A DNA stretch of 8,975 bases from Porphyromonadaceae bacterium UBA7180. GTDB taxonomy: Bacteria > Bacteroidota > Bacteroidia > Bacteroidales > Muribaculaceae. The stretch is from the NCBI GenBank assembly GCA_002491165.1, contig DKVK01000042.1, positions 1 to 8,975 on the forward strand. The letters run 5' to 3'. The first letter of the stretch is position 1; each line of letters begins with the position of its first letter. The notes beneath the pieces were generated by a model. The model was not told where the DNA came from. It worked only from the letters and a program-made list of their open reading frames with translations, and made no database searches. Both the position numbers and the translations under genes were made by a program. Of this stretch, positions 1 through 7,446 are shown piece after piece.

Positions 1-1
1 C

Positions 2-2308
2 GCACAGATGGGTGCTTACTATACCAAGGAGGATATCACCGAATATATAGGTCGCAACTGCATATTGCCTTATCTGTTTGATCAGGCGCGCACCGCGACA
101 AAGGATTCTGCCAAAGAGTTTGCTCCGGACGGCTATGTGTGGCGCACTCTGCGTGAAAGCGGCGACCGATATATCTTTGATGCGGTAAAGAAAGGGTACA
201 ATGATTTCGGCATAATTCCGGAATCAATCGCCCGCGGAATCATAACCGATGACATGCGCAAGGAGTATTCCGAAACTCCGGTCGGCGACCTTCCCGACAG
301 CCATATTCCTCTCTCTGAACTGCGCTCGGAGTGGAACACTCGGACTCCGGAACAGTGGGGATTGCCCAACGAGATTTGGCGTGAATCTATCGACCGATTG
401 CAACGATGCGGTAACATTCTTGGCAAAATCAACCGTGGAGAAATCACTTCGATAAACGATTTCATCACCTACAATCTCGACATCCGCACATTTGCATCCG
501 ACCTTATCGCTAACGGCGACAGTCGTTTTGTGGGATGGTTTTATCATGCTCTGCAAAAGGTAACGATACTCGACCCGACGTGTGGCTCGGGTGCATTCCT
601 TTTCGCCGCGATGAATATTCTTGAACCGCTCTATGAAATCTGCATAGACCGTATGCAGGAGTTCAACCGCGAGAATCCGACGAAATTCAAGGAGGAACTT
701 GCCGAGATAACCGATAAATACCGCTCGAATATTCAGTATTTCATTTTCAAGTCGATAATCCTGCGCAACCTATATGGCGTTGACATAATGGTTGAGGCGA
801 CAGAGATAGCCAAACTGCGACTGTTCCTGAAAATGGTTGCTGTTGTGGACGTGGAGCGACGCGCCGAAAACCTCGGACTCGATCCGCTACCCGACATTGA
901 TTTCAACATACGTTGCGGCAACACCCTCGTTGGCTACGCTACTAAAGAGCAACTCGACAATGACCTCAATCATGCGGAAGATATCATGCAGGAGCTCGCC
1001 AATCAGGATTTCAAGCAGGAGATTGAAGAAGAGATGCGAAAGGTTGCAGCAGCATACAGAATATTTGTTTTCCAGCAGTTGCGTCAGGAGGAAGATATGA
1101 TGGCTTTCAAACAAGCCAAACACGATTTACGAGAATTGCTGAAGTCGCTCAACGACAAGCTGAATCACCGACTCTATTCCGCCACATCTCCTAATATAAG
1201 CTATGACGAATGGCTCAAATCACACCAGCCATTCAACTGGCTCGCCGAGTTTTACCAAATCATCGAAGGCAACGGCGGCTTCGACGTCATTATCGGCAAT
1301 CCGCCGTATGTTGAGTATACCCGAAAGAACAAAGAGTCGGGAAAGTGTATCCGAGACATCTACAAGCTCAATGGTTATGCCACAATTAATTGTAGCAATC
1401 TTTACGCTTTTGTTATCGAACGGAGTTGTATTATCTCTAAAAATAGAGATAATATTGGATTCATTGTACCTCTCTCTCTTGCTTCTAACAATAATATGGC
1501 GGACCTTCGTGACTATATTTGTGCGAAAGGGACCAGCTGGTATAGTCACTACGAAGTCAGACCGGCCAAGCTATTTGACGGTGCCGAACAGCGTCTGACT
1601 ATTTTCTTTATAAGAGACACTAATATCAAAGCGTTATACAGTACAGCCATACAACGGTGGAACAATGAGCATAGAAATACCTTATTCAATCGACTTGCCT
1701 ATGCACCTTCCTTCAATAACGGAAGTATCTGGAGGACATCCTCAGATATAGAGACATCCATTTACTCTAAGTTTAACACTCATAAGCCATCTGCATATCA
1801 GTTGAAGAAAGTAGGATCTGAACTTCATTATAGAACTGCAGGGGTGAGATATTGGATTATTTTCCTAAATAAGGGATTCGGTACTGAATCACTAAGCAAT
1901 AAGGTTGCCTTCTTTGAGAACAATGAGGTTGCTAAATATTACATGGCAGCGTTTAATTCCAATCTATTTTGGTGGTATTACGCGCTAAACTTTGATATGT
2001 TCAATCTGAAAGACTACATGATTTTCAACTTTAAATTGGATTATATTCCAAATATGGGGGTTGAGGATATCGCAGTAATCCTTGAATCTGATTTGGAAAA
2101 CCATAAAGTTCATCAAGAAATTAATAGCAAAACGAGGGGGCAGGTTACAACTTCATACTATCAAAAGAAACAATCTAAAGTCATAATCGATACTATTGAC
2201 TGTGTATTGGCTAAAATTTTCAGATTCACCGATGAAGAACTTGATTTCATAATCAACTACGACATCAAATATCGTATGGGCGACGAACTTAACAACTCTG
2301 ACGAGTAA
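2..2308 (+). CDS. Eco57I/YeeA-like adenine-specific DNA methyltransferase, 5' partial
   Basis: Probably an N6-adenine DNA methyltransferase of a restriction-modification or related defence system, using SAM. Counting from the ATG at 8, residues 2-14 (GAYYTKEDITEYI) form the motif X region. DPTCGSGAFL at 189-198 is SAM-binding motif I, YGVDI at 256-260 resembles motif II, and NPPY at 431-434 is the catalytic motif IV of the gamma class. Residues 435 to about 740 would be the target-recognition region. The frame is open to the left edge, no ribosome site precedes the ATG at 8, and motif X normally lies well inside such proteins, so the true start is probably upstream and a nuclease or other N-terminal domain could be missing. 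The stop overlaps the next start as TAATG, suggesting translational coupling. GC drops sharply after about 1380. The exact system (type IIG, DISARM-like, BREX-like or other) cannot be decided here. Confidence 0.9.
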   Translation, partial: AQMGAYYTKEDITEYIGRNCILPYLFDQARTATKDSAKEFAPDGYVWRTLRESGDRYIFDAVKKGYNDFGIIPESIARGIITDDMRKEYSETPVGDLPDSHIPLSELRSEWNTRTPEQWGLPNEIWRESIDRLQRCGNILGKINRGEITSINDFITYNLDIRTFASDLIANGDSRFVGWFYHALQKVTILDPTCGSGAFLFAAMNILEPLYEICIDRMQEFNRENPTKFKEELAEITDKYRSNIQYFIFKSIILRNLYGVDIMVEATEIAKLRLFLKMVAVVDVERRAENLGLDPLPDIDFNIRCGNTLVGYATKEQLDNDLNHAEDIMQELANQDFKQEIEEEMRKVAAAYRIFVFQQLRQEEDMMAFKQAKHDLRELLKSLNDKLNHRLYSATSPNISYDEWLKSHQPFNWLAEFYQIIEGNGGFDVIIGNPPYVEYTRKNKESGKCIRDIYKLNGYATINCSNLYAFVIERSCIISKNRDNIGFIVPLSLASNNNMADLRDYICAKGTSWYSHYEVRPAKLFDGAEQRLTIFFIRDTNIKALYSTAIQRWNNEHRNTLFNRLAYAPSFNNGSIWRTSSDIETSIYSKFNTHKPSAYQLKKVGSELHYRTAGVRYWIIFLNKGFGTESLSNKVAFFENNEVAKYYMAAFNSNLFWWYYALNFDMFNLKDYMIFNFKLDYIPNMGVEDIAVILESDLENHKVHQEINSKTRGQVTTSYYQKKQSKVIIDTIDCVLAKIFRFTDEELDFIINYDIKYRMGDELNNSDE
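1429..1454. repeat. Perfect 11-bp inverted repeat with AAAA loop inside the methyltransferase gene
   Basis: The left arm TATTATCTCTA (1429-1439) and the right arm TAGAGATAATA (1444-1454) are exact reverse complements around four A residues. The hairpin lies in the coding sequence, about 50 bases after the point where base composition shifts, just downstream of the NPPY motif. It could be a chance palindrome in AT-rich DNA, an mRNA hairpin, or a trace of recombination at the edge of the target-recognition region. The sequence shows only the symmetry; any role is inference. Confidence 0.6.
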
Positions 2309-2760
2309 TGGAAACACTTGGCAACACTTCACTCCTTGACCGCAAGAAAATTGGCTACTTTGCCTCCGGAACGATAGCGGCTCTTTCAGTGCTTCCGACG
2401 CTCGACTGGGCGACGGAAGTTGCACGGCGTGAAGACGTTGCCATAGTCAGCGGTTTCCATTCCAAGATGGAGCGCGAAGTCCTTGACTTCCTTCTCCGGG
2501 GCAAATGCGGCATCGTCTGCGTTCTCGCCCGGTCTATCTACAAGAAGATTCCCGACCAGTTCCGTGACGCATACAACGCCGGGCGAGTCCTGTTCATCGC
2601 TCCATTCAAAACATCTGCATCCAGAACATCTCGTAACCTCTGCCAACAACGCAACGAATACGTCGCCTCCATTTCCGATGAACTCGTCTTCTCTTCTCTT
2701 AATCCCGACAGCTCCTTATACCCTTTATTGTTGCAAAATATAAATGTCTGTCTGTTATAA
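2308..2760 (+). CDS. DprA/Smf-like Rossmann-fold (SLOG superfamily) protein
   Basis: A 150-residue protein resembling the central Rossmann domain of DprA/Smf, the single-stranded DNA binding and RecA-loading factor. Visible marks are a first strand KIGYFASGT (14-22), the VSGF-x5-E segment at 47-55 matching the nucleotide-binding turn, the strand IVCVLAR (69-75), the strand RVLFIAPF (93-100), and QRNEYVASISDELVF (114-128), which matches the RN-x3-A-x-S segment of DprA. It lacks the N-terminal SAM-like and C-terminal winged-helix domains of full DprA, so it is a stand-alone SLOG-type domain. It begins inside the stop codon of the methyltransferase (TAATG), so the two are very likely co-translated and work in the same defence function, perhaps sensing a nucleotide or DNA end. 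GC returns to about 58% here. The functional link to the methyltransferase is inferred from the overlap only. Confidence 0.72.
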   Translation: METLGNTSLLDRKKIGYFASGTIAALSVLPTLDWATEVARREDVAIVSGFHSKMEREVLDFLLRGKCGIVCVLARSIYKKIPDQFRDAYNAGRVLFIAPFKTSASRTSRNLCQQRNEYVASISDELVFSSLNPDSSLYPLLLQNINVCLL

Positions 2761-2779
2761 CGGAAAATTCCCGGCAATT

Positions 2780-2813
2780 GCAAAATTTAACAGTACAGGA
2801 CTGTTAATTTTGC
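2780..2813. terminator. Hairpin closing the methyltransferase operon; overlaps the next promoter
   Basis: The arms GCAAAATTTAACAGT (2780-2794) and ACTGTTAATTTTGC (2800-2813) pair along their length with one extra T bulged in the left arm and a 5-base loop (ACAGG). The core AACAGT/ACTGTT is followed by AATTTT, so it can act as a weak intrinsic terminator 20 bases after the DprA-like gene. The AT-rich outer stem makes it similar when read from either strand. It covers the TTTG -33 box of the following promoter, so it could also be an operator. Structure is seen; function is inferred. Confidence 0.6.
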
Positions 2814-2839
2814 GAGAAAGAAATTTTTAGTTAACTTTG
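2809..2839 (+). promoter_or_regulatory. Bacteroidota-type promoter for the YitT-MBL unit
   Basis: TTTG at 2809-2812 and TAACTTTG at 2832-2839 are separated by 19 bases, matching the Bacteroidota housekeeping sigma consensus TTTG-N19/21-TAnnTTTG. The transcription start would lie around 2846-2850, leaving a leader of about 35-40 bases before the ATG at 2885. This argues against the TTG at 2837 as the start of the downstream gene, since it lies in the -7 box. Confidence 0.8.
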
Positions 2840-2884
2840 CGCCAAATTTTCAACACCTTATTTGTTAGGACTATAAAGAACGTT

Positions 2885-3883
2885 ATGACAAAGCCCAAAT
2901 ATGACTCGCTGATGAGCAACGCCAAGGACTATACGATGATTATCATCGGCCTGATCCTTTACGCCATCGGCTTTACGTTTTTCATTCTCCCGCACGCTGT
3001 GGTTATCGGCGGCCTCGCCGGTTTAGGCACACTCGTGCTTTTTGCCACAAACGGCTTAATCCCGGTGGCCGTGACCCAGTATGCCATAAACCTGCTTTTG
3101 CTCGGCTTTGCTTTCCGGCTGGTGGGCAAGCAGTTCGTGTTGCGCACCATTTTCGGTGCCACAGTAGCGTCGCTGTGTATAGGTATCCTGGAGCAGGTGC
3201 AGAACAACCTTGGCCATCCCCTGATGTCCGACATCACAATGAGCGTGGTGCTCGGGGCGATACTCTGCGGCATCGGTGTGGGTACCGTGTTCATCCATAA
3301 CGGTTCGTCGGGCGGGACCGACATCGTGGCCGCCATGGTGTCGAAAGTCAGCAACATCAGCATCGGCCGTACCATGATTTTCTGCGATATGAGCATCGTG
3401 GCGTGCTCCATTTTCCTGCCGTTCCAGGGCACGTTCGTCGAGCGTATCGAGGCCCGCGTGCCCATCATCGTCTACGGTCTTTGCGCCACCTATATAATTG
3501 CTTTCATGACCGACATGATAATCAACACCAACCGCCAGGCCACGCAGTTCATAATCTTCTCCAACAAATGGCAGGAGATAGCCGACCGCATCAACCGCGA
3601 GGCACACCGCGGCGTCACGGTGCTCGACGGCGTGGGTTGGTATTCCAAGAAGGAGATGAAGGTGCTTATGGTGTGGTGCCGCAAGATAGAGCAGGTCACT
3701 ATTTTCCGTATTATAAAGAGCATCGACGACAATGCGTTCATCACTCAGAGCCACGCCAACGGCGTCTATGGCAAGGGATTCGACACCATGCGAGTCAAGA
3801 TGAAGAAACATCCTGCCACCGACGAGGTAGTCCCACTTGACAATAGCAACGCTTCCGACACCGATGAGGTTAGCAAAGTATGA
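2885..3883 (+). CDS. YitT-family integral membrane protein (DUF161/DUF2179)
   Basis: A 332-residue inner-membrane protein of the YitT family, whose molecular function is not established. The N-terminal half holds several hydrophobic segments (roughly 18-36, 38-56, 60-80, 86-102, 118-137, 160-180 and 191-213). Characteristic family sequence includes GGLAGLGTL (42-50) and the SGGTD motif (142-146). The soluble C-terminal DUF2179 domain (about 217-300) includes RGVTVLDGVGWYSKKE (242-257) and ends at YGKGFD (295-300). A charged tail of about 30 residues follows. I chose the ATG at 2885 because the frame's earlier TTG at 2837 sits in the promoter. There is no strong Shine-Dalgarno sequence, which is normal for Bacteroidota. 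The gene ends in an ATGA overlap with the next gene, so they form one translation-coupled unit. Family assignment is firm; substrate or role is unknown. Confidence 0.92.
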   Translation: MTKPKYDSLMSNAKDYTMIIIGLILYAIGFTFFILPHAVVIGGLAGLGTLVLFATNGLIPVAVTQYAINLLLLGFAFRLVGKQFVLRTIFGATVASLCIGILEQVQNNLGHPLMSDITMSVVLGAILCGIGVGTVFIHNGSSGGTDIVAAMVSKVSNISIGRTMIFCDMSIVACSIFLPFQGTFVERIEARVPIIVYGLCATYIIAFMTDMIINTNRQATQFIIFSNKWQEIADRINREAHRGVTVLDGVGWYSKKEMKVLMVWCRKIEQVTIFRIIKSIDDNAFITQSHANGVYGKGFDTMRVKMKKHPATDEVVPLDNSNASDTDEVSKV

Positions 3884-5016
3884 AAAAGGGTGAAAAGCCT
3901 GTCCCGCGCAAGCACCGGAAGTTGCGTATGGTACTTTGGATAACACTCTGCATCGTGGTGCTATTGGCCATTGTTGTGGCCGTATTCCTCAACCTGCCGC
4001 AGTTTGGACGTTTGCCCGACGGAGACCGTTATGTGCGTGTGCAGCGTTCCCCGAACTGGAAAAACGGCGGGTTCGTCAACCCGGAACCTACAGAGGTGAT
4101 GACCGGCGACCGCTCCTTCCTTTCCGCGTTGTGGGACTTCCTTTTCGGTGAATATCCGCGTCTGCGGCCCGACAGCCCGGTGCCTTCCGAAAAGGTCGAC
4201 ATCAGGGAAATGGCACAGGATGTGGACTGGATGCTGTGGCTCGGCCATTCATCCTATCTGCTACACGTGGACGGCCGCAACATACTGGTCGATCCGGTGT
4301 TCGGCACCGCATCGCCCGTCGGATTCGTTAACCGTCCTTTCGAGGGAAGCGAACCCTATACCGTAGACGACCTTCCGGACATCGACCTTCTGGTGATTAC
4401 CCACGACCATTGGGACCACCTCGACTACAACACGGTGCGTGCCCTCAAAAACCGCGTGCAGACCGTTGTTTGTCCGCTTGGTGTGGGGGAACATCTTGAA
4501 TATTGGGGCTATAACCCCAAGAAGATAATGGAGCTCGACTGGTACGAGCAGCGCGAGACGCCCGAAGGGATACGCATAGCCTGCGCGCCGACGCGCCATT
4601 TCTCCGGCCGTGGCTTGCGCCGCAACCAGACGCTCTGGGGCGCTTTCGTGCTCGAAACCTCCACCGGCCGCATCTACATAGGGGGTGACGGCGGCTACGG
4701 CAAGCACCTCAAGGAGACGGGACGCAAATACCGCGGTTTCGACCTGGCGATTCTCGAAAACGGCCAGTATGACAGGGACTGGAACCTGATACACACTATG
4801 CCGGAGCAACTGGCGCAGACAGCCCGCGACCTCCGCGCCAAGGAAGTGGTCACCGTCCATCACGGCAAGTATGCCCTGGCGCGCCATCCCTGGGACGAGC
4901 CGCTGCTCAACGAGCGCCGTGCCGCCATGCAGGATTCTGTGCCGCTCATCGTGCTCGAAATAGGGCGTCCTGTGAGTATACTTACCGAGCGCCCCAAACA
5001 AGGCGGCAAGAAGTAA
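3880..5016 (+). CDS. Membrane-anchored MBL-fold metallohydrolase (NAPE-PLD/UlaG-like)
   Basis: A 378-residue zinc-dependent hydrolase of the metallo-beta-lactamase superfamily. A Lys/Arg-rich start (2-16) precedes one hydrophobic segment (about 17-38) with no clear cleavage site, so it is probably an N-in signal anchor with the enzyme in the periplasm. The fold begins with WLGHSS (120-125) and NILVDP (134-139). The zinc ligands are HDHWDH (175-180), H240 (PTRHFSGRG), D270 in GGDGGYG and H327/H328 (VHHGKY). The pattern, with FSGRG after the third histidine and LRPDSP before the core, is like the N-acyl-phosphatidylethanolamine phospholipase D branch, so a phospholipid or other phosphodiester substrate is possible but not shown. 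No ligand is missing. The start ATG overlaps the YitT stop by four bases, suggesting a joint envelope-related role. A rival view is a general UlaG-like lactonase or phosphodiesterase. Confidence 0.9.
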   Translation: MKKGEKPVPRKHRKLRMVLWITLCIVVLLAIVVAVFLNLPQFGRLPDGDRYVRVQRSPNWKNGGFVNPEPTEVMTGDRSFLSALWDFLFGEYPRLRPDSPVPSEKVDIREMAQDVDWMLWLGHSSYLLHVDGRNILVDPVFGTASPVGFVNRPFEGSEPYTVDDLPDIDLLVITHDHWDHLDYNTVRALKNRVQTVVCPLGVGEHLEYWGYNPKKIMELDWYEQRETPEGIRIACAPTRHFSGRGLRRNQTLWGAFVLETSTGRIYIGGDGGYGKHLKETGRKYRGFDLAILENGQYDRDWNLIHTMPEQLAQTARDLRAKEVVTVHHGKYALARHPWDEPLLNERRAAMQDSVPLIVLEIGRPVSILTERPKQGGKK

Positions 5017-5057
5017 TCCCTCGCCGCACACCCTCCCCGTGGGACGTGGGATGCCCG

Positions 5058-5089
5058 TTTGCGCATCTCGCGGATTTTAATTAATTTTG
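5058..5089 (+). promoter_or_regulatory. Bacteroidota-type promoter for the DUF4924-prfC unit
   Basis: TTTG at 5058-5061 and TAATTTTG at 5082-5089 are spaced by 20 bases, again matching TTTG-N19/21-TAnnTTTG. Transcription would start near 5096, only about 15 bases before the ATG at 5111. The upstream TTG at 5087 lies in the -7 box, so it cannot be the true start of translation. The region 5017-5057 shows no convincing terminator for the upstream gene. Confidence 0.8.
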
Positions 5090-5100
5090 CACCGAAATAC

Positions 5101-5105
5101 AGAGG
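5101..5105 (+). promoter_or_regulatory. Purine-rich ribosome binding site of the DUF4924 gene
   Basis: AGAGG, followed by AAACC and then ATG at 5111, gives a Shine-Dalgarno-like site with 5 bases of spacing. It supports the ATG at 5111 as the start. Confidence 0.5.
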
Positions 5106-5110
5106 AAACC

Positions 5111-5668
5111 ATGTTCACAGCATCGAAGAAAAAACGCGAAAACATTGCGGAATACCTGCTCTACATGTGGCAGATAGAAGACCTTATACGCGCCCATAAT
5201 CTGGATACGGACAAGATAAAGTCCAACATTATAGACCGTTACACCGGCCTTACAGACGAGCAGGTGAAGCAGCTTACCGAATGGTACGAGTCGCTCGTGG
5301 ACATGATGCGCCGCGAAGGCGTGCAGGATAAAGGCCACATCCAGCTCAACAAGAACGTAATCACCGACCTCGAAGACCTCAGCGCGCGCCTATTGGCCGA
5401 TCCGACCCGCTTTGCCGACTATCACCGGGCCTACTACAATGTGCTCCCCGACTTGGTGGAACTCCGTTCTAAGGCCGGGGAAAATAAGAAAAACGAGATA
5501 GAAACCGCCTTCGAGGCCCTCTACGGCATATTGCTGCTGCGCCTTTCCGGCAAAGAAATCTCGCCACAGACCGAAGCCGCCGCAACCAACGTCTCCAAGT
5601 TCCTCGCGCTCCTCGCGGCCTATTACAAGAAAGACTACAACAACGAATTATTCAAGGACGAAAACTGA
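5111..5668 (+). CDS. DUF4924 family protein
   Basis: A 185-residue soluble protein of the Bacteroidota family DUF4924, with no known function. The family mark is the conserved N-terminal helix NIAEYLLYMWQIEDLIRA (11-28). The rest is predicted all-helical, with charged amphipathic stretches (about 50-70, 81-96, 104-121, 127-146, 156-176). There is no signal peptide or membrane segment. The ATG at 5111 is supported by the promoter position and a purine-rich site just upstream. It lies 9 bases before prfC and is very probably co-transcribed with it, which suggests a housekeeping role, but no mechanism can be read from the sequence. Codon use (many GCC, CTC, GAC, CGC) matches prfC, so it appears native. 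Confidence 0.85.
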   Translation: MFTASKKKRENIAEYLLYMWQIEDLIRAHNLDTDKIKSNIIDRYTGLTDEQVKQLTEWYESLVDMMRREGVQDKGHIQLNKNVITDLEDLSARLLADPTRFADYHRAYYNVLPDLVELRSKAGENKKNEIETAFEALYGILLLRLSGKEISPQTEAAATNVSKFLALLAAYYKKDYNNELFKDEN

Positions 5669-5677
5669 TTACCGTAA

Positions 5678-7261
5678 ATGTCAGACGAACTGAACAAAGA
5701 AATATCGCGGCGACGCACCTTCGCCATCATCTCGCACCCGGACGCCGGTAAAACCACCCTCACCGAAAAACTGCTCCTCTTCGGCGGCGCCATCCATGTG
5801 GCCGGCGCCGTGAAGAGCAACAAGATAAAGAAAACCGCCACCTCCGACTGGATGGAGATAGAGAAGCAACGCGGCATCTCGGTGGCTACCTCCGTGATGG
5901 GCTTCAACTACGGCGATTACAAGATAAACATCCTCGACACGCCTGGCCACCAGGACTTCGCCGAAGACACCTTCCGTACGCTCACTGCCGTCGACTCTGT
6001 AATCATCGTCGTTGACGTGGCCAAAGGTGTGGAGACGCAGACGCGCCGCCTTATGGAAGTGTGCCGTATGCGCAAGACGCCCGTTATAATCTTCGTCAAC
6101 AAGCTTGACCGCGAAGGCCGCGACCCGTTTGAAATCCTCGACGAGCTGGAGCAGGAATTGCAGATAGGTGTACGCCCGCTGACGTGGCCCATCAATATAG
6201 GCGCAAAGTTCAAGGGAGTCTACAATATCTACGAGCAGGGACTTGACCTCTTCACCCCTTCGAAACAGACCGTATCGGAACGCATCGAAATCAAGGATGT
6301 CAACGACCCGCTGGTCGACGAACTCGTGGGTGAGACCGATGCCGGGAAACTGCGCGAAGACCTTGAGCTTATAGAAGGCGTGTATCCGGAGTTCGACGAG
6401 AAAGAATACCTTGACGCCAAGGTAGCCCCGGTATTCTTCGGTTCGGCGCTAAACACCTTCGGCGTCAAGGAGTTGCTCAACTGCTTCGTGAAGATAGCTC
6501 CGGAACCCGAGCCTATCGACGCCGTGGAGCGCACCGTGGATCCGCACGAGGAAGGCTTTACAGGTTTTGTGTTCAAAATCCACGCTAACATGGACCCCAA
6601 CCACCGCTCCTGCATCGCCTTCGTGAAGGTATGCTCCGGCAAGTTCGAGCGCAACGTCAACTACAAGCATGTGCGCCAGCAGAAGATGATGCGCTTCGCT
6701 GCTCCTACGGCCTTCATGGCGCAGAAAAAGAATATCGTGGACGAGGCATTCCCCGGCGACATCGTCGGTATCCCCGACAACGGCAATTTCAAGATAGGCG
6801 ACACTCTGACCTCCGGCGAGGAGCTGCATTTCAAAGGTTTACCCTCATTCTCCCCTGAAATGTTCAAGTACATCGAGAACGCCGACCCGATGAAGTCGAA
6901 GCAGCTCGAAAAAGGCATAGCCCAGCTGATGGACGAAGGCGTCGCCCAGATGTTCACCAACTCCTTCAACGGACGCAAAATCATCGGCACCGTGGGGCAG
7001 CTCCAGTTCGAGGTGATACAATACCGCCTGCTTCACGAATACGGCGCGCAATGCCGCTGGGAGCCCATCAGTCTCTACAAAGCTTGCTGGATAGAAAGCG
7101 ACGATCCGGCGGCGCTCGAAGCCTTCAAACAGCGCAAACGCCAGTACATGGCCACTGACAAAGAGGGACGTGACGTCTTCCTGGCAGACAGCAACTACAT
7201 CCTCCAGGTGGCCCAGACCGACTTCCCCAAGATTCGCTTCCATTTTACCAGCGAATTTTAG
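5678..7261 (+). CDS. prfC: Peptide chain release factor 3 (RF3)
   Basis: A translational GTPase that recycles release factors RF1 and RF2 from the ribosome after termination. The 527 residues are close to the usual length (about 529 in E. coli). The G domain has the P-loop SHPDAGKTT (19-27), the switch I region with RGISV (65-69), DTPGH (87-91) and NKLD (141-144). The segment IKKTATSDWMEIEKQRGIS (50-68) is typical of RF3 and separates it from EF-G. The beta-barrel domain II follows (about 295-385, with FKIHANMDPNHR). The C-terminal domain holds VGQLQFEV, found in RF3 and EF-G relatives. The start ATG lies 9 bases after the DUF4924 stop without a Shine-Dalgarno sequence, so expression likely depends on that unit's promoter. 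Full length and intact, with all nucleotide-binding motifs. Confidence 0.97.
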   Translation: MSDELNKEISRRRTFAIISHPDAGKTTLTEKLLLFGGAIHVAGAVKSNKIKKTATSDWMEIEKQRGISVATSVMGFNYGDYKINILDTPGHQDFAEDTFRTLTAVDSVIIVVDVAKGVETQTRRLMEVCRMRKTPVIIFVNKLDREGRDPFEILDELEQELQIGVRPLTWPINIGAKFKGVYNIYEQGLDLFTPSKQTVSERIEIKDVNDPLVDELVGETDAGKLREDLELIEGVYPEFDEKEYLDAKVAPVFFGSALNTFGVKELLNCFVKIAPEPEPIDAVERTVDPHEEGFTGFVFKIHANMDPNHRSCIAFVKVCSGKFERNVNYKHVRQQKMMRFAAPTAFMAQKKNIVDEAFPGDIVGIPDNGNFKIGDTLTSGEELHFKGLPSFSPEMFKYIENADPMKSKQLEKGIAQLMDEGVAQMFTNSFNGRKIIGTVGQLQFEVIQYRLLHEYGAQCRWEPISLYKACWIESDDPAALEAFKQRKRQYMATDKEGRDVFLADSNYILQVAQTDFPKIRFHFTSEF

Positions 7262-7370
7262 CGGCTCTTTGGCAGTTTGCCGGGCGCGGCGGTGGCATCG
7301 GGGTGCACCGCAATGCGCTGTGGGTTTGTTGGTTGGTGGCTTGGATTGGAAATCCGGGTCTTGGTGGTGT

Positions 7371-7436
7371 GCGTTTTTGTGTCGCGGAGTTGCTGTGGGG
7401 TTGTGGCGTTTTTGTGTCGCGCTGCTTTGGGGCGCA
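7371..7436 (+). repeat. Imperfect tandem repeat, two copies with an exact 16-bp core
   Basis: GCGTTTTTGTGTCGCG occurs exactly at 7371-7386 and again at 7406-7421, 35 bases apart. Similarity continues after the core: TGCTGTGGGG follows the first copy (7391-7400) and TGCTTTGGGG the second (7422-7431). The unit is therefore about 31-35 bases with small indels. There are only two direct copies, so this is not a CRISPR array. Confidence 0.65.
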
Positions 7437-7446
7437 ACAAAAACGC
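7406..7446. repeat. Hairpin formed by the second repeat core and an inverted copy
   Basis: GCGTTTTTGT (7406-7415) is exactly complementary to ACAAAAACGC (7437-7446). After a 2x2 mismatch a further 3 bp can pair (7418-7420 with 7432-7434), leaving a loop of about 11 bases. No T-tract follows on the + strand, so it is not a standard terminator. The first repeat core (7371-7380) can pair with the same inverted copy, which would allow two alternative folds. Confidence 0.5.

Noticed and set aside
8..10. ATG at 8 as the true start of the methyltransferase
   Set aside because: The frame is open to the left edge, there is no visible ribosome site, and the protein would begin directly in motif X, which is normally internal.
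2837..2884. Extended N-terminus for YitT from a TTG start
   Set aside because: The TTG lies in the -7 box of the promoter, upstream of the expected transcription start; the ATG at 2885 is the better start.
3056..3946. Long 296-codon open frame on the - strand opposite YitT
   Set aside because: It is a mirror of the YitT gene: its product is His/Asp/Gly/Ala-rich with no domain logic, and the + strand gene is a clear family member with a promoter.
4261..5031. 256-codon open frame on the - strand opposite the MBL hydrolase
   Set aside because: Antisense shadow of a GC-rich gene that has all its zinc-binding motifs on the + strand.
5087..5110. Extended N-terminus for the DUF4924 protein from a TTG start
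   Set aside because: This TTG is in the -7 box, and the ATG at 5111 has a purine-rich site in front of it.
7371..7446. Possible CRISPR array
   Set aside because: Only two direct copies and one inverted partial copy, with short spacing of about 19 bases between cores and no cas genes.
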